Below, one piece after another: positions 10,901 through 25,900 of a stretch of 64,000 bases of DNA. The DNA comes from Solen grandis (lineage: Eukaryota > Mollusca > Bivalvia > Adapedonta > Solenidae). The notes beneath the pieces were generated by a model, which ran no database searches, was not told the DNA's origin, and saw only the letters and a program-made list of their open reading frames with translations. How positions within the stretch are numbered: position 1 is the first letter of the stretch; each line of letters starts with the position of its first letter. The position numbers and the translations under genes were made by a program. Location: assembly GCA_021229015.1 (NCBI GenBank), contig CM037778.1, positions 19,723,214 to 19,787,213 on the forward strand. Direction: 5' to 3'.

Positions 10901-13900
10901 TTAATATTTTAGACTTCTTCTTTGAGAAAATACATTACCTTGAATAAAATTCAAATAATATAAATCTCATACCATATTTGTAAGATAAAATCTGTAATGC
11001 CAAAAAAAGTCTTTTTATCTGCATCATTTAACTACACAACTTTCTCTCTCATCAGGAGAGTAACAGACTTACCTCCCCTGGCAGTGACCTCTTGATTTTG
11101 ATGAATTTCCGTGGAAAGACGCCTACTTTATCTCCAATCTTCCCCGCCACCCACTCCATGTCTAGACTTTCTACCAACATTATCACATCGTTGGCCTGAA
11201 ACAATGGGGCAACTCACTTAACTACAGTAGTTATGTTGATGTTTTCTTCAAAAGTGTTTTTGTGTATGCATATCAGATCATTTGGTCAAGTTCATGTTAT
11301 TTTTAATATCTGTGCAGGGTATTTCCTTGTTTTGTTTTTTCTACAATGGAAGGTGGAGAGTCAAGAGACCCCTTGAAATATATAGATAATACTATATGAC
11401 AAATTGTGAAGGTCATTTTGACAATCTGTAGGTCAAAATGGAAATTCTGTGCATCATGGAAAACTCTTTGTGAGTATTCATACACAAAAAGAGGTGTTTT
11501 GATTTAGAAGCCATTCATGAAACATATCTTTCATATCTAGTTTGTTTTTTTTTTCTAGATTTTTTTTTTACTACCTATGGCTTCCTTATTGGGAAAATAA
11601 GCGTTATGAATAAACAAGAGTGTTCCCTGGAACATGTGTGTCAACTGCTGAAACGTAATGGAAAAAGTGTGACGGACAGACGGATGGACAGGCAATGGAA
11701 AAATGATCCCTATGTGTCACCTCTGCTTACAGCAGGTGACACAAAAATCTGGAAATTTTATGATAATGAAATTGTTTTAAATTAACAAGAAAAGTGTTAA
11801 ATAAGTTGTTTATGTCAAAGAAAGTTTCATATCAACATTTGAATTATAAGAATAACACAAATTTCAAATTCCATGATTTTTTTTTTTTTTTGGAAAAAAA
11901 AAATTATTGGGAGAAAAAGGGAATAATTTTAAGGAAAATGCCAGTCTTTGGCTAGGGGAAAACACCTGTAAAGGGTGGTAAACTAACAATAAAAAGAATC
12001 ACTGATATCTACACAACATAGTTATAATGTGTACAAAATGTCCGTACAATCCCATCAAAAGTTTTAAGCAATTTGCTCCTCAAACTGGCCAAAATGACTG
12101 ACCATTTTTTAACTCCTGAATACCTTAATCAAATACTACAAGTTTAAAGAAGAGAGAGAAAATGACCAAGAAGGCTCCTGCTGAAACAGACTGGGAAATG
12201 ATAAGACAAGCTGATAGAGATGGTATACGTATCAGCAAATGTTTATTATTTTCACTTGTATTGGGATTTATTTTCACTGTTTTCATAACTCACCTTAAAC
12301 GAGAGCTCATCATCCTGACGCGCAGTGTAGTCATACCGGGCAATTCCATGTGGTGCCAGCATCATGTAGTGGTACAGGGGGTGGCCGGGCCCAGGGCGGG
12401 GTGGGGGCACTGGAGGACCAGACTTCTTGCCACGCCCAACAGATGGGGGAGGCTTCGGCTTCACTGGGGGATCCCTGGGATAAAGATCAATTGTAAGGTC
12501 AATAGTCATCAATTAATTGACAGAAACGACAAATCCTGCCATGCACAGTATTCTAATTCTTCCTGCTTATATATACCAATACAATAACCCTGATGCAATA
12601 TTCAAACTGTACTTAAGTCATAATTTAATCCTTTGATAAAAGGACAGGGAAGTTTTTCTCTTTTCTGTAAATGAGGTCAAAGCCAAAGTCCATCATATCT
12701 AAGGCAAAGGGAAATTTTGTCATAATTTTAAAGGAAATAACTTTATGTTAATGAGAGTCACGTATAGGATGACAACAAATACTTAATCAGATTTCAGATT
12801 AATCCATATTATGGAAAGGAAGTATTCTCTAAAGCAGAGGAAATAGTGCTGAATTTTGACTCCAAATATAGTAACATGGTGGCCCTGATGGTAGCATGTT
12901 AACATTTTGACCTCTGTGACAACATGGTCAGAATAAAATATATGTAAAGCCTACTAATCAGGTTCTTACATGGTAAATATTAAATCTATGCTTTTGGTGA
13001 AAATATTGACAATACAAATAAGAGAAAATCTACTAAAAAATAATGTTATATCTACAAGAGTGTTCTCTGGAACACATGTCACCTGCTGAAGCATAAAAAG
13101 TATGACAGACAAACAGATGGATGGACAGACAGACCACAGAAAAGTGATCCCTTTGTGTCACCTCTGCTTACAGCACATGATACAAAAAGGGGATATATAT
13201 TTTTAAACAAAATAATATAATCTCAAAAATGGCATAAAAAAATAGAACATTTGTTGATTTTATCATTTTTTCTTTCACTTGTAACAGAAAGCACATATTT
13301 TCACTCATGAAACTATTGTTTTCTATGACGAATAACCACATGTAAACAAATACCCTGGTAAAATTGGAATTTAAAAAAATAAAAACCCTGAAAATCCTGA
13401 TTTTAGCAATTTTTATATAGTTTTATATAGAAATCAGGAAAACTCCTTAAAACTTTACCAATGCAAATATGATCAAACAAGTAATAATGAAACATTCTGA
13501 AACTCTCTATCAGATTTCTTGGTGCTAAGTTTTTGCAATCCAACATTGTCAAACTTTAGTGGAAGGCAGTATCCTAACTGTTTATTGAAGTGAGCCTTTT
13601 GCATTATGGTAAGATGACTTACGATTTAACGGGTACAGATACGGGTCTTGGAGGCCGACCTTCTGGCTTTAGTCTCATCTGCACCTTGGGTTGCTCACCT
13701 GTAGCAACACAAACATTTTAGATCACTTTTAATTATGTCAATTAATTACTTTCTCTGCACATTTCCTCTCTAGAAAACTGCATATATTAATTTCATTTTC
13801 CTATGAGACCTTTTTTTTTTTTTTACTCAACAAAATTAGACTTAAGTGTTGACATTACGTTGAACAAAATAAGTAAAACAGAAATGTAAAACCTGTTAAG

Positions 13901-16900
13901 TCTGGTTTTGATTTTTCTATTGTGTAGCAGACTAGTGCAGTGTCAATCCTTAACTTCGACATCTTTACTTACTGGTATCTGGACTTTCTGTAAGGCTGTT
14001 CCTCTTGGCAGGTGGGGGAGCATTGGGACGTGAGGGTCGTCTCTCTAAACCCCCAGTCTCATCCCTGGGAGGTGTATGGGAGGGAGGACCTAGGTACATG
14101 TACATGCAATTTGTAATATAAATAGTGAACATGAAATGTGAATACAGTGTAAACAAGTAACTGGTGTTGTATGCAACACATAAAGTCCCTTACCGGCTCC
14201 ACCTTGACTCAATATGGTAATCAATCCCATTTTTTGCCATATTTTCACTATTTCCGTTACCATAGCAACCACAATTTTAGTCGAAGAACAAAAATAAAAT
14301 AAAGTGCATAATCTATACATTGCCATCTAGTCATATACCAAGTTTCATCAAGTTAGCTTGCTTAGTTATCGCGGGGTCCCATTTTTGCCATATTTTCACT
14401 ATTTCCATTACCATAGCAACCACAATTTTAGTCGAAGAACAAAAATAAAATGACATGCATAATCTACACATTGCCATCTAGTCATATACCAAGTTTCATC
14501 AAGTTAGCTTGCTTAGTTATTAAGTTATCGCGGGATCCAGATTTGAGCGGACAGACGGACGGACGGACAGATGGACGGACGGACAGACGGAGGGCAAACC
14601 TATAGTCCCCTCCGGTGTAAACACCGGTAGGGGACTAATAAATCATAGGCATTAAACACAAGTGTGTTTTTTGGAACACGTGTGTCACCTGCTGAAGCGT
14701 GACAGAAAAAGTGTGACTGGCGGTCAGACTGACGACTGGACAGGTATACGACGGAAAAGTGATCCCTATGTATCACCTCTGCTTACAGCAGGTGACACAA
14801 AAAGCATGGCATGCAGATGTCAACGCTCCTCTGTTTGTTTTTTTAAAAGGGGGAGATAAATTGGGTCAAAAATCCATGATGAGAATAAAGCCCTTGTGAT
14901 AGTGAACACATTACGTATGTGAAACTTTGATAACAGATGGTTTAATAGTTTAGAAGTTACGGCCAAGATTAAAATTTTTCACGATAACAACAACAGCACG
15001 AGAAAGATGACAATAACTAGATGTTTTTTCTTTGAAAAACAGACAAGCTTCTTAAAAGATAGAGTATAATAAGTAGAGATGATCCACTGAATGTAAATTG
15101 TTCAGACCTTATCTAACATCATATACTCCGTATATAATTTAACAACACCTCTTCTAAGGAGTACAGAACATACAGATATTCAATGACTTCCTTGATTATG
15201 TTGTAAAGGAGGGTGCCATGATTCAGTGGCAGTGTTCAATGACTAAAGTCTAATGATGCGGAGTTGGATATATCAGGGAAAAGAATAATAAGGTACTGAC
15301 CCAAACTATGTACTTTTGAGAGGGATTAATCAATTTATTGTTCCCTAAAAGAAAGAGAGAAGGGCTTATCAGCCTTCTTTTTATATATGCTGATGAGCCC
15401 GTCTGGCTTTCAAATAAGCATTACCTGCTGGTCTGTCAGGTTTCGAATGCGCAATCACAAACTCTCCCTCTCCTTCTGATGAGCTGTCTTCCTTCTGCGG
15501 GGAGGCTTTCGGAGGTGGGGGTCTCCTAGCAGGTTTTGGAGGACCTGCATCCTCCTGGTCCCTGAGCTGAGGTCTGGGCAAAACTGACACACCTAAAGTC
15601 ATGTGACTGCTCTTTCTTGTCGACTCTGGTATATCCTCTGAGGAAGAAGCTGGGTTTGTGGTCCTCTGCTTTGGTTGAGGTGGAAGACTTGGGACTGTGG
15701 GTTTGAATCCCTGGACAGGAGGTGGAGGCCTTGCACATGCCATTGAAGCAGGTCTTGACCTTGCAACCGGTCGGGGTGAAATGGCAGGGCCTAATGGAGT
15801 CGTTTGGCTGATGCTTTCTGATGACTGAGATGATGACATGGCTTCTTCCGCCTCCAAGGCCTTTGGAATGCTGGTCATGGACACTGGCCTCTTGGTTGGA
15901 AGAGGAGGAGGTTGCGAGGGGTTTCTGAGCACTACTGTATGATTGTCTTTACTTTGTTCATCTGTTACAGTCTTTTCAATGTTTTCTGAACTAAGAGATT
16001 GCACTGGTTTTGATGGCCTGATAATGGTAGGTCTTTTAACAAGCACCGGTTTAGGAACCTCAGGGACCTCTTCACTCTGTTCCTCTTCCTTCTCAAACGC
16101 CTTCTCTTGTGAGGGTGAAACATGCGCTTGCGTAGTTGGTTTTGAAGCTATCGAGGGTTTTGGTGCAGTTGATGGCTTTGGAAGAACAGACGGTTTGGGT
16201 TTAATTGGGGGTGGGGGTTTACCTGAGTTTGGAGATTTCTTTTCTATATTCCTACTTTCTATAACAGAGGTGTCAGGGCTTGAAGTAGCACTAGAGTTTG
16301 TGTCAGAGGTAGCGGATTTCAATCTCATAGATAAAAATTCAGGTATACTGCTTGATGGTTGCTTTTCATTGGATGATATCTTTTGATCTGGACCACTTGC
16401 CTTGTTCCTAGAATCACAGACTTTTTCTTCAGGCACAGGTTCCTTAGGTTGCTCAGAATCTGTTTTGTCCTCTTTTTTAACTGTTGGTCTACCTGGTCTG
16501 ATGATTGTTGGTCTTTTTGGTTTGTCTATCACAGCATACGTATCACCACTTTCACACACAAAAGTTTTGGGAGGTCCCTTAATATCAGAATCTGCTGGTG
16601 TCTCCACTGGTTCATCCTTCACCTGCTGCCGTGGTGCCTTGGGTGGTGGTGGTCTCCCTGCCACCGATGGTCTCCCTGCTACAGCAGGTGGAAAGTCAGT
16701 CAGAGGAGCAGCTTGTGGCCTTGTTGGAGACACATTCGGAGAGGAATCGGATGAATCTAGATGCTCAGGGTGCTTTGGAACAGGTGGTATTCCCATGTAT
16801 GATAGTGATGTAGGGGGCTTCTGGGGAGCCCGAGGAGAGACAGCTGGTCGGCCAGGAACTGGTGGTGGAGCGCCTCTTGCTGGAGCTGTCGTTGGCTGAC

Positions 16901-19900
16901 TGGGTTTTATCACAGTTGGCCTTGGGACAGGAGGAGGGGGTCCCCTGCCTGTCTGTACAGGGCTGGTGTCTGAGGGTGAGTCATTGTCTTCAGTGGCCCC
17001 ACCCCTAGGAGAAGGTAGCGGTGGCTGGGAGATGGGCCTCGAGGGTGGTCCCTGGGGTGGATTAGTGGGGGTACTTTCACTGGAAGGCACAGATGGTTTG
17101 TCATTCCTGAACCCCACCTCACTCATTGGTCTGGCATCTACCACAGTTATCACAGGTCGCCTGAAATTTGAAACAACCTGGTTAATATATTGGTTGACAA
17201 TTTACAATGGATGAAGTTAAGAATGAGACCTGATAATTATACAGTTCTCAAAATCAATCACTTAACAACCCCTGAAGTTGAATGCAAGAAATACAAGAAA
17301 AGTGAAATTTGTTCTGTGGTATCAAGTATTTGTTCTGTGATATTTAAAGTAAAAGTAGAGTGCCTACTTCTCAGAAGAGATTGTATCTAAATAGAAGATT
17401 AGAAATTAAATATGAAAATTGTTCGGGACTATTCAAGAAGCCAGTTCAAGCTGACAAGAGTGTGCTTACTTCTTAACAGATGCTGCTGATCCACCCCTGG
17501 CAGGTTGTCCAGCAGGCTCCGGTCTGGTGGGGCGTGCCGGCGTCGGGGGCTGTGGACGACTTGGAGCACCATCTAAAAATAAGAACATTTTGTATCAAAC
17601 TGTTTATTAAAATAAAGCTTTTTTTGTGCAAATATTTTATAGTGTATAAAGCGACCTTTCAACAAAGACTGGACAATGATTTTGACCCTTTATTGAAATC
17701 CCTTACAATGCCAAATATTTCTTACTTTTAGTGGATTTAGACTGACTAGTTTGCATTTCCTTTCATAATCTTAACATTTGAAACAAAGTGAAACAATGTT
17801 CAGTATCTATCCTAATAGCTCAGGTGAACTAATAATCTTCACACAAAACAAGGCTGGCACATATGTACTTACCTTGTGGCTTCTCTGGCACGGTTGGTGA
17901 CGGTCTCGAACCTGGGACTACTGGTGCCGGCCGCGCTGGCACAGGTGGATTTCCTGTAATTGAACATACTGACATCAAGCAGAGTTTACAAACCAACATT
18001 TCACATGTCACTTGGCATTGCAAGCAGCTCTACAAACAACTCTACACCCTGTCTTTGGGGCTAAAACAGTGTTTACCCTCCTTTCCCATCCAGATGACTG
18101 AAAGATTAAAATGTGCCAGCTACACACTCCTCTCCATTTGGTTTCAGTATTTTCAGACACTGACCTAGCGTTAAATGTCAACAGCCCTGGACAACCCAAC
18201 CTTATTTCCAAGTCATGAAAGTCAAATGATGCTGAATACCAATAAGTATATTCAAATAATACCCCACATAGATGTGTTTACCACTGTATGCAATTCATCA
18301 TGACATTTAGATACGCAATCCTGAATGAATCAAATGTCAGAGTAAAGTGAGATGTGTGTACAATGAAAGTTACCAGAAAATCAGCATTCAGTACTTAGTT
18401 TTTTTTTGTTGTTTTTTTAAATAATTTCAACAGCCATTTTGCCAGGTCCTTGTTTCAAAAAACACCTCATATACCCCAACTCAGAATTTTCAAAACCAAG
18501 AATTCCCTTTGTGGTAATATCAAGATTAGAATTTTTTGAGAGGAAGAAAGACTTAATTTGAGATTGGCCTGATAGCTTTTAAAAAAAAACAACTATAAAA
18601 TGTCCAATCGAGTTCTCTCTTAATACATGTACATAGCTTAAAACATAGCCAGCCATTAGCATTCCGGTAGACACAGAGTTTGCAACTTGAGGTTTAATGT
18701 ATCCCGTATTTTCAACAAATACATCTCAAACACCAACACTATACACACATCCTTCATTATTACATCTGTGTTTCAAATTTGAAATGGAGCTTGCATGTAT
18801 TTCAGTCTTTACTGCTCAGTTATACATGTACTTCAGTATTTACAAGAACCTAAGATGTAAACCTGAGTTAAACGCATAACTTTTAAGCAATATGTTTTAA
18901 TTCTTCCCTAAATCACATAATTTGAAGAATTATCATGCAGTAAGAGGCTTTGAAATTAACTGCAAGACCACTGACAGAGTCCACTGAAATTGACATCCAA
19001 AAAGAAGCTGACTAGACTGAAGCTCCAATAAAAATTCAATTAACTTTACAGAATTAGGATGAGTGTTTCATAAATTGGCCCAATCAAAAATTAATGTAAA
19101 TCGATCTGGTACCGTAACATTAAACTAAAAGTCAATTCTAGTGAAGAGTGACAATGGTAAATAAAACCAGAAAATGTCATACCACTTTCGGTCATCTCTA
19201 ATTTCATATATCTGAGTGTACAGCTTGCCCTTTTACAGACCATAATTCATATGTGTCAAATTTCTATCTTCTATGTATGATGCAAGAGTAATTGTCACAG
19301 ATTTAATTGATGTATCAGTAAAGAGGAACTGATTGACTTGACTTGACTTGTTTGAGTTTACCGTCGCTTCGACAGTGTTTCAGTCATATAGCGATGTCCA
19401 GCTAATTACAGGTGGAGGAAGACCCCGAATGCACGGAGGCATCCAGGTAGAACCACCGACCTACCGCAAGCCAGCTGGAAGGCTTGAAAATCAGAATGAC
19501 CCTGCCGGGATTCGAACCCACACGGTGAGGGGCTGAGTGAGTGTTAAAGTCAGAGACTTTACCCTCTCGGCCATGGAGGCCCATAGAAACTGATTCAAAT
19601 GGTGGTAAATTTTCAATTTTAGACAGAATCTTTTAATATTTTTTTCTATTTTACATAACCTGCTAATATATAACAGCAGAAATATTAACAGAAATAAGAA
19701 ACAACCCAACTGTTTTTAACCCTTACCCTGCTCAAACCATAAGTGCTAACCTTTGCCACCAGTAAAGAGCCAGACCAGCCTGCACATCTGCGCAGGCTGG
19801 CCTAGCTCTTTAATGTTGGCTGACCAACAACAAGTTTTCATCTTGTTATCCCTAAAACTGATAATGGACAGTTCAAAAGAAGATGCCGGCTAAGTCCATT

Positions 19901-22900
19901 TGAGAAATTCAGCAGGTTAAGGGTTAACATATTCCGAAAATGTCTCATAATTGTGTGAGTCAAATGAAGTCAAAAGAATCCTTCTCCATACGTTGTGATT
20001 TCTTAATTCCATATGTTGTGATTTCTTGAAATATCTCAATTCCATTCGTTGTGATTTCTTGAAATATCTTAATTCCATATGTTGTAATTTCTTGAAATAT
20101 CTCAATTCCATTCGTTGTGATTTCTTGAAATATCTTAATTCCATATGTTGTGATTTCTTGAAATATCCTAATTCAGTAATGGTATAGGCGTTCTCTTATA
20201 ATCAAACAAATGTTAAACTAATGAGCCTATAATGAAATCATCGCAATTCACTTTCATGTAATCCATGATTAAAAGCTACAACTAATAATGTTGTTTCCAA
20301 ATTCAGGATTAACCATTCAAGGAAATATTTAGCTGATTTTTTTTTATTTTTAGGAGTATTACAATCCCTTCATCTGCATTAGCTATCAAAAGAAAAGTGA
20401 AATTGAGGCAAAAAAAAACAAGATATGTCACAAAATAAGACGAATGCCCCTGAAATACATGTTCCTGGTTTTGCAAAAATTTCTCTGACATTTAATAGAC
20501 TTTTCAATGAAGTGGAAAGAAAAAATCAGAAAACAAAAAGCTATAAAGTAAAACAGGAACACAGACCTATAGATGTATGTACAGATTGATGAACAGACAG
20601 AGTAGTTAGTATAAAATGTTGAATAAAAATCAATTCCATCAAGGAATGACAAAGTTATGAAGCAGAAACGAAAAAATGACTTGTTTATAACAATCATACT
20701 TCAAGTTGGACCTTGACAAAATATATTGGAGCTACAGCCCTAAACTTTTCGCATGACACATCGTCTTATGATGGTGAACGTTTGTGTTGAATAATTTTAA
20801 AATCCATCATGGAATCAATGACAAAGTTATGAAACAGAAACGAAATATAAACCCCATTTTTGACCACTGAACTCTAAGTGTGACCTTGACATTGGAGCTA
20901 CGGACCTAAATTTTTCGCATGACATATCATCTCATGATGGTGAACATTTGTGATGAATAATTTTAAAATCCATCATAGAAAAACAAAGTAATGAAGTGGA
21001 AAAGAAATATAAAGCCTATTTTTGACCACTAAACCCTAAGTGTGACCTTGTCATTGGAGCTACAGACCTAACATTTTTGCATGACACATCGTCTCATGAT
21101 GGTGAACATTTGTGTTGAATAATTTTAAAATCCATCATAGAAAAACAAAGTTATGAAGTGGAAACGAAATATAAACCCCATTTTTGACCACTGAACTCTA
21201 AGTGTGACCTTGACATTGGAGCTACAGACCTAAATTTTTGGTATGACATATCGTCTCATGATGGTGAACATTTGTGTTGTGTTGAATAATTTTAAAATCC
21301 ATCATAGAAAAACAAAGTAAAGTAATGCAGTGGAAAAGAAATATAAAGCCTATTTTTGACCTTTGAACTCTAAGTGTGACCTTGACATTGGATCAACAGA
21401 CCTAAATTTTTCGCATGACACATCGTCTCATTATGGTGAACATTTGTGTTGTGTTGAATTATTTTAAAATCCATCATGGAATGACAAAGTTATGAAATGG
21501 AAACAAAATCCGGACGGATGTACGGACAATACGATTACTATATGCCCACCTTCGGGGCATAAAAATGTGTGTTTCGGCAATGGTCTCAACACAGTTAGGT
21601 AGGGTCGGGATTGAGTTGTTCTTTTTTAAGTCCATTCCTAACAGTGAATGAATCACAGAAAACAGTGGTCTCAAAATGGCTGCTAAAAACAACCGCTAAA
21701 AACTTTAGGGTCGGCAGGTTTTTGCAAGGTAAGGTTGGGTTGTCTGAACACAGAATATTTTTTTAGGCCTAAGCAGTGGTGTCCATCATCATCAAAGAGG
21801 GCCTCTTAATACTGTATATATATATATATGATTTTATACTTAATTTATGGAGTTAGTTCCAAAAAGAATAAAGTTTTTATGTAATTATACACAACCTCTT
21901 ATGTCATACAAGAAAGAGGACAGCAAACAACTTTATCTCCAAAAGGTTTCGGTTACTAACTTCCATCTATCTCCCAGAGCACCACCCAATTAATGCAAGC
22001 CATGCTCCTAATGTAAGGCTGCATATTGTAAACCATCTGTATAAGGGTCCAGGAAATAGGATCCTGGACTGCTACTTCATAACAAACAGATGTCAATGAC
22101 CAAATCCCTAACCATGCTTAATAGGAGTTTCTGTAATAGCCTTAACAATAGGCTTTAAAGTGTCTTGATGGTAGCATTTAGTGAGAGCAAATTAACACTA
22201 ACCAGAGTTTGGTTGCAGCAATAAGGGATTTTTTTTTTCATAGGTAGCCATTCATAGGCATCCTACAGTCTTAAAAATTCTATAAATTCATGCAGTCCTC
22301 CACCCTGACCACAAATTTAATATACTATTTATCCCAGACTTTAACTTTCCCAAAGATGAAGAAAATATCATAAAATAGCATATAATTTACCCATAGAGTG
22401 ATGTGTTTTAGCACCTTCTATATCATCAGAAATAAGGCCAGCTGACTAATCAAAGTCATGGAAGTACATGTGTATTGTTTAATATCTACAATAGTCAGCG
22501 AGTCATTTACAATTCTTTTCAGAACATCATATATAGTGTGTCAAATTTTAAGTTCTTGAGTTAAATATCTTGAGTCATCTACAGGTAAAATGAATCACTG
22601 CAAGCACCCATTTATTTTCATGATAAAAATTGTGGCTAGTCTTTTCCTTCCCCACTGGTCAGCCACTACAGTGATCATCTACTGCTTAGATCCAGTGAAC
22701 ATAATTACCTGCCCTGCTTCAGTTAGTGTTGGTAACTAACAAAGATACATGAGCATTTGCATCCAGCAAATAAACTGCATGCAGGGAACCAACTTACAAA
22801 CACCTTAGGCTGTACTAAGTTGCCTTATAAATATACCTCTGTTTGAGGTTGTGATATTTTTTCATCACCCCCCACCCCCTTTCTTCAACAAAGAAGAAAC

Positions 22901-25900
22901 AAAATACACAGGACTATACCAAAATACACTTAATGTTCTGAGGGCCTTCCAAGGCACAAAATATTGCATTGTACAATCTAGGACTTAACTGAGAGGGATT
23001 AGTATTAGTTGATTAATTTCCTTCCTGATTGACAAAAAATGAAATAAATTCAAAACAAAAATGTTTACAATCATGTTCTAGATTATAAATTTGTTTATCA
23101 TGATTAAAAATAATGTAATAAATAGTTAATCTGGTCTACATTCAGGCATAATCCCATAATCAATATTTCTTTAACTTCTTCCTAGGACTTTAGTCAGACA
23201 TTTAATCACTTCATTTTCATCTCCTTTTTAAAGTACACATGTATATATAACAAAGAACAAGTCACAATGACATAAATATTTTTAATAATCAATAAAGAAA
23301 TAACTATGTGAATTTGTAAACCCTTTTAACAACTGAGAACTCCCTTTATTTCCACTGCTTATCTAGATGGATTTAATTGACTTTTTTTTCATGTATGACT
23401 TTACTTAAGTGTTACTTGTCTTAGCATTTCATAGAAATCTATGTTTTATAACCCTTTTCCTCATATAGACTCATTTTGACACACTCAATAGGTACCACAT
23501 AACGCCTGATCTACAGAAAGCCAAATCATTACCAGACCACTGAGGAGCAGCAAACAGCATAAAACCTGATCACCCTGCGAGTTACTCGCAGGCTGATCTG
23601 GATTTATGCTGTTTTGCATAGGTCTTTTCATGGTATCCTCTAAGAGGGAAAGGGTTAACTGAAATAATAATACATCTATATACTTTATAATTATATGAAA
23701 ATAAATTCAACTTACATTTCTACACTTGTGCGACTCCCATATACCCAATGTTACAGTTTATTACTGAACCAAAAACTGCCTGACCTCTCTGCAAGATTCT
23801 GATCTTCTGATCCAGGCCACACAGATGTTACTAAAACTATCTCTATGCCCCTTGGTCTCTTGCCAATTATTTGTGTTACCTCTGTAAGGCCCTGTGTGCA
23901 GGGTAGGAGAATATGAAACCAATGGCAACCATTTAAAGACTAGCCACTAGGATGTAGACAAGCTGAATTCTGAAATATTGCTTGCTATCCATAGACTTTG
24001 TTGAAGTTATTTCTGTGAGGCCCTGTGGAAAAGGGTGTACTAATGTGGGTGCAGCCTATTAGTGGAGTGTGAAACCAAAGTGCAATAGTCATTTATTTTG
24101 AAAACAATTTTTAATGCAAATATTTGTGATATATAAATAATTATGTAGGTTAAAAGGAAAACTACATGAATATCAATTTAATACTGTAAGGAACTGGTCG
24201 GTCATGCTGACCATAACATATTAAGATGCATAATCCCTCTTCTTATAGAAATACACGTTGTTTCAAAGTCAAATTAAACTATTTTGTGTTAAAAACGAGT
24301 AACATAACTTAATTACCATATTACTTACATAGAATATTTCTTCAGTGCACATATCTGCAATGTTTTGTATTCATTGTTATGATATGAAATTGTAAAGTTT
24401 AGAAATCTCCAGCACATGTTTATTCCTCTAGAGGATTCCATTTTGTCATCCGTAAAATTTACTGAGTAGTGAGGTTAACACAATATGATTATTTAAGTGC
24501 TGATTTCTTAATTACTGTTTTTAAAAGCTTTAATTAACAGAATCATTACCTGTTATGATGTTTTCATTGTTTAGGCTTGTTAAATACACATTTTGTATTT
24601 ATATTTGGATATTACCAATGAACATGTTTATCTACCAGACTCCAGTCAGTATTGGTAATACTAATTAATTGTTTCACTTACTATTTTTGGGAAATGGAAT
24701 ATATATAACATAACGAAAGGATACAGGGGATATTATTTATTGTTGTAATTGTCATTGCTTATTGTAGAAATATTGTTGTACTGCCATTTAAAGAATTTAC
24801 ATGATAACCATTGTTCTGGTGAAGCTGAGAGCTTGCCTGGTGACCGGGTGACAATCTGATTGGCTACCAGTACGTCAAATTGTTTTCATTGGCTTTTCCT
24901 GACACACCTCCATATTTACAGCCCTTGGCATTGGCTAAAATGCTGTCACGTGACAAGTGTCAAATGTAACAAGAGGCCCATGATGGCCCTAAATCGCTCA
25001 CCTGAGATAAATAGATTGACCCAAGGAACATCTGTACCAAATTATTTAAAAATCTGGCCAGTAGTTTTGAAGAAGATGATTTTTAAAGTTTTCATTTTTT
25101 TTTTTTGTTGCCATGGCAACCAGAGTTCTACATGGATCAAGTTTATTTTAGCAACTTTTGTGAAGGTTGACCCAAGGATCATCCCTGCCAAGTTTAATCA
25201 AATTCTGTCCAGTGGTTTCAGAGGAGATGTTGTTTAAAGGTTTCTCTATATGTATATAAGGCAAATAAGCCCCTCCCCTGGCGGCCATGTTTTTTTACGG
25301 ATCGGAATAATTTTAGCAACTTTGGTAGAAGTTGACCCAAGGAACATCTGTACCAAATTATTTTAAAATCTGGCCAGTAGTTTTGAAGAAATGATTTTTA
25401 AAGTTTTCAAATTATTTTTGTTTTTGTTGCCATGGCAACCAGAGTTCTACATGGATCAAGTTTATTTTAGCAACTTTTGTGAAGGTTGACCCAAGGATCA
25501 TCCCTGCCAAGTTTAATCAAATTCTGTCCAGTGGTTTCAGAGAAGATGTTGTTTAAAGGTTTCTCTATATACATATAAGGAAAATAAGCCCCGCCCCTGG
25601 CGGCCATGTTTCTTTACGGATCAGAATAATTTTAGCAACTTTGGTAGAGGTTGACCCAAGGAACATCTGTACCAATTTATTTTAAAATCTGGCCAGTAGT
25701 TTTGAAGAAGATGATTTTTAAAGTTTTCAAATTATTTTTCTTTTTGTTGCCATGGCAACCAGAGTTCTACATGGATCAAGTTTATTTTAGCAACTTTGGT
25801 AGAGGTTGACCCAAGGAACATTCCTGCCTAGTTTCATTAAATTCTGTCCAGCGGTTTCAGAGGAGATGTCGTTTAAAGCAAATTGTTGACGATGGACGAC

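Noticed and set aside
12162..12587. Plus-strand ORF of 141 codons
   Set aside because: Antisense to SH3 exon 7; no domain and unlikely composition.
15943..17214. Plus-strand ORFs of up to 165 codons over 15943-17214
   Set aside because: They lie antisense to the proline-rich exon 4; the minus frame has splice sites, matching phases and family features.
19480..19580. Functional tRNA gene
   Set aside because: A- and B-box are present but there is no cloverleaf acceptor stem, and the sequence continues into a conserved SINE body seen again at 58005.
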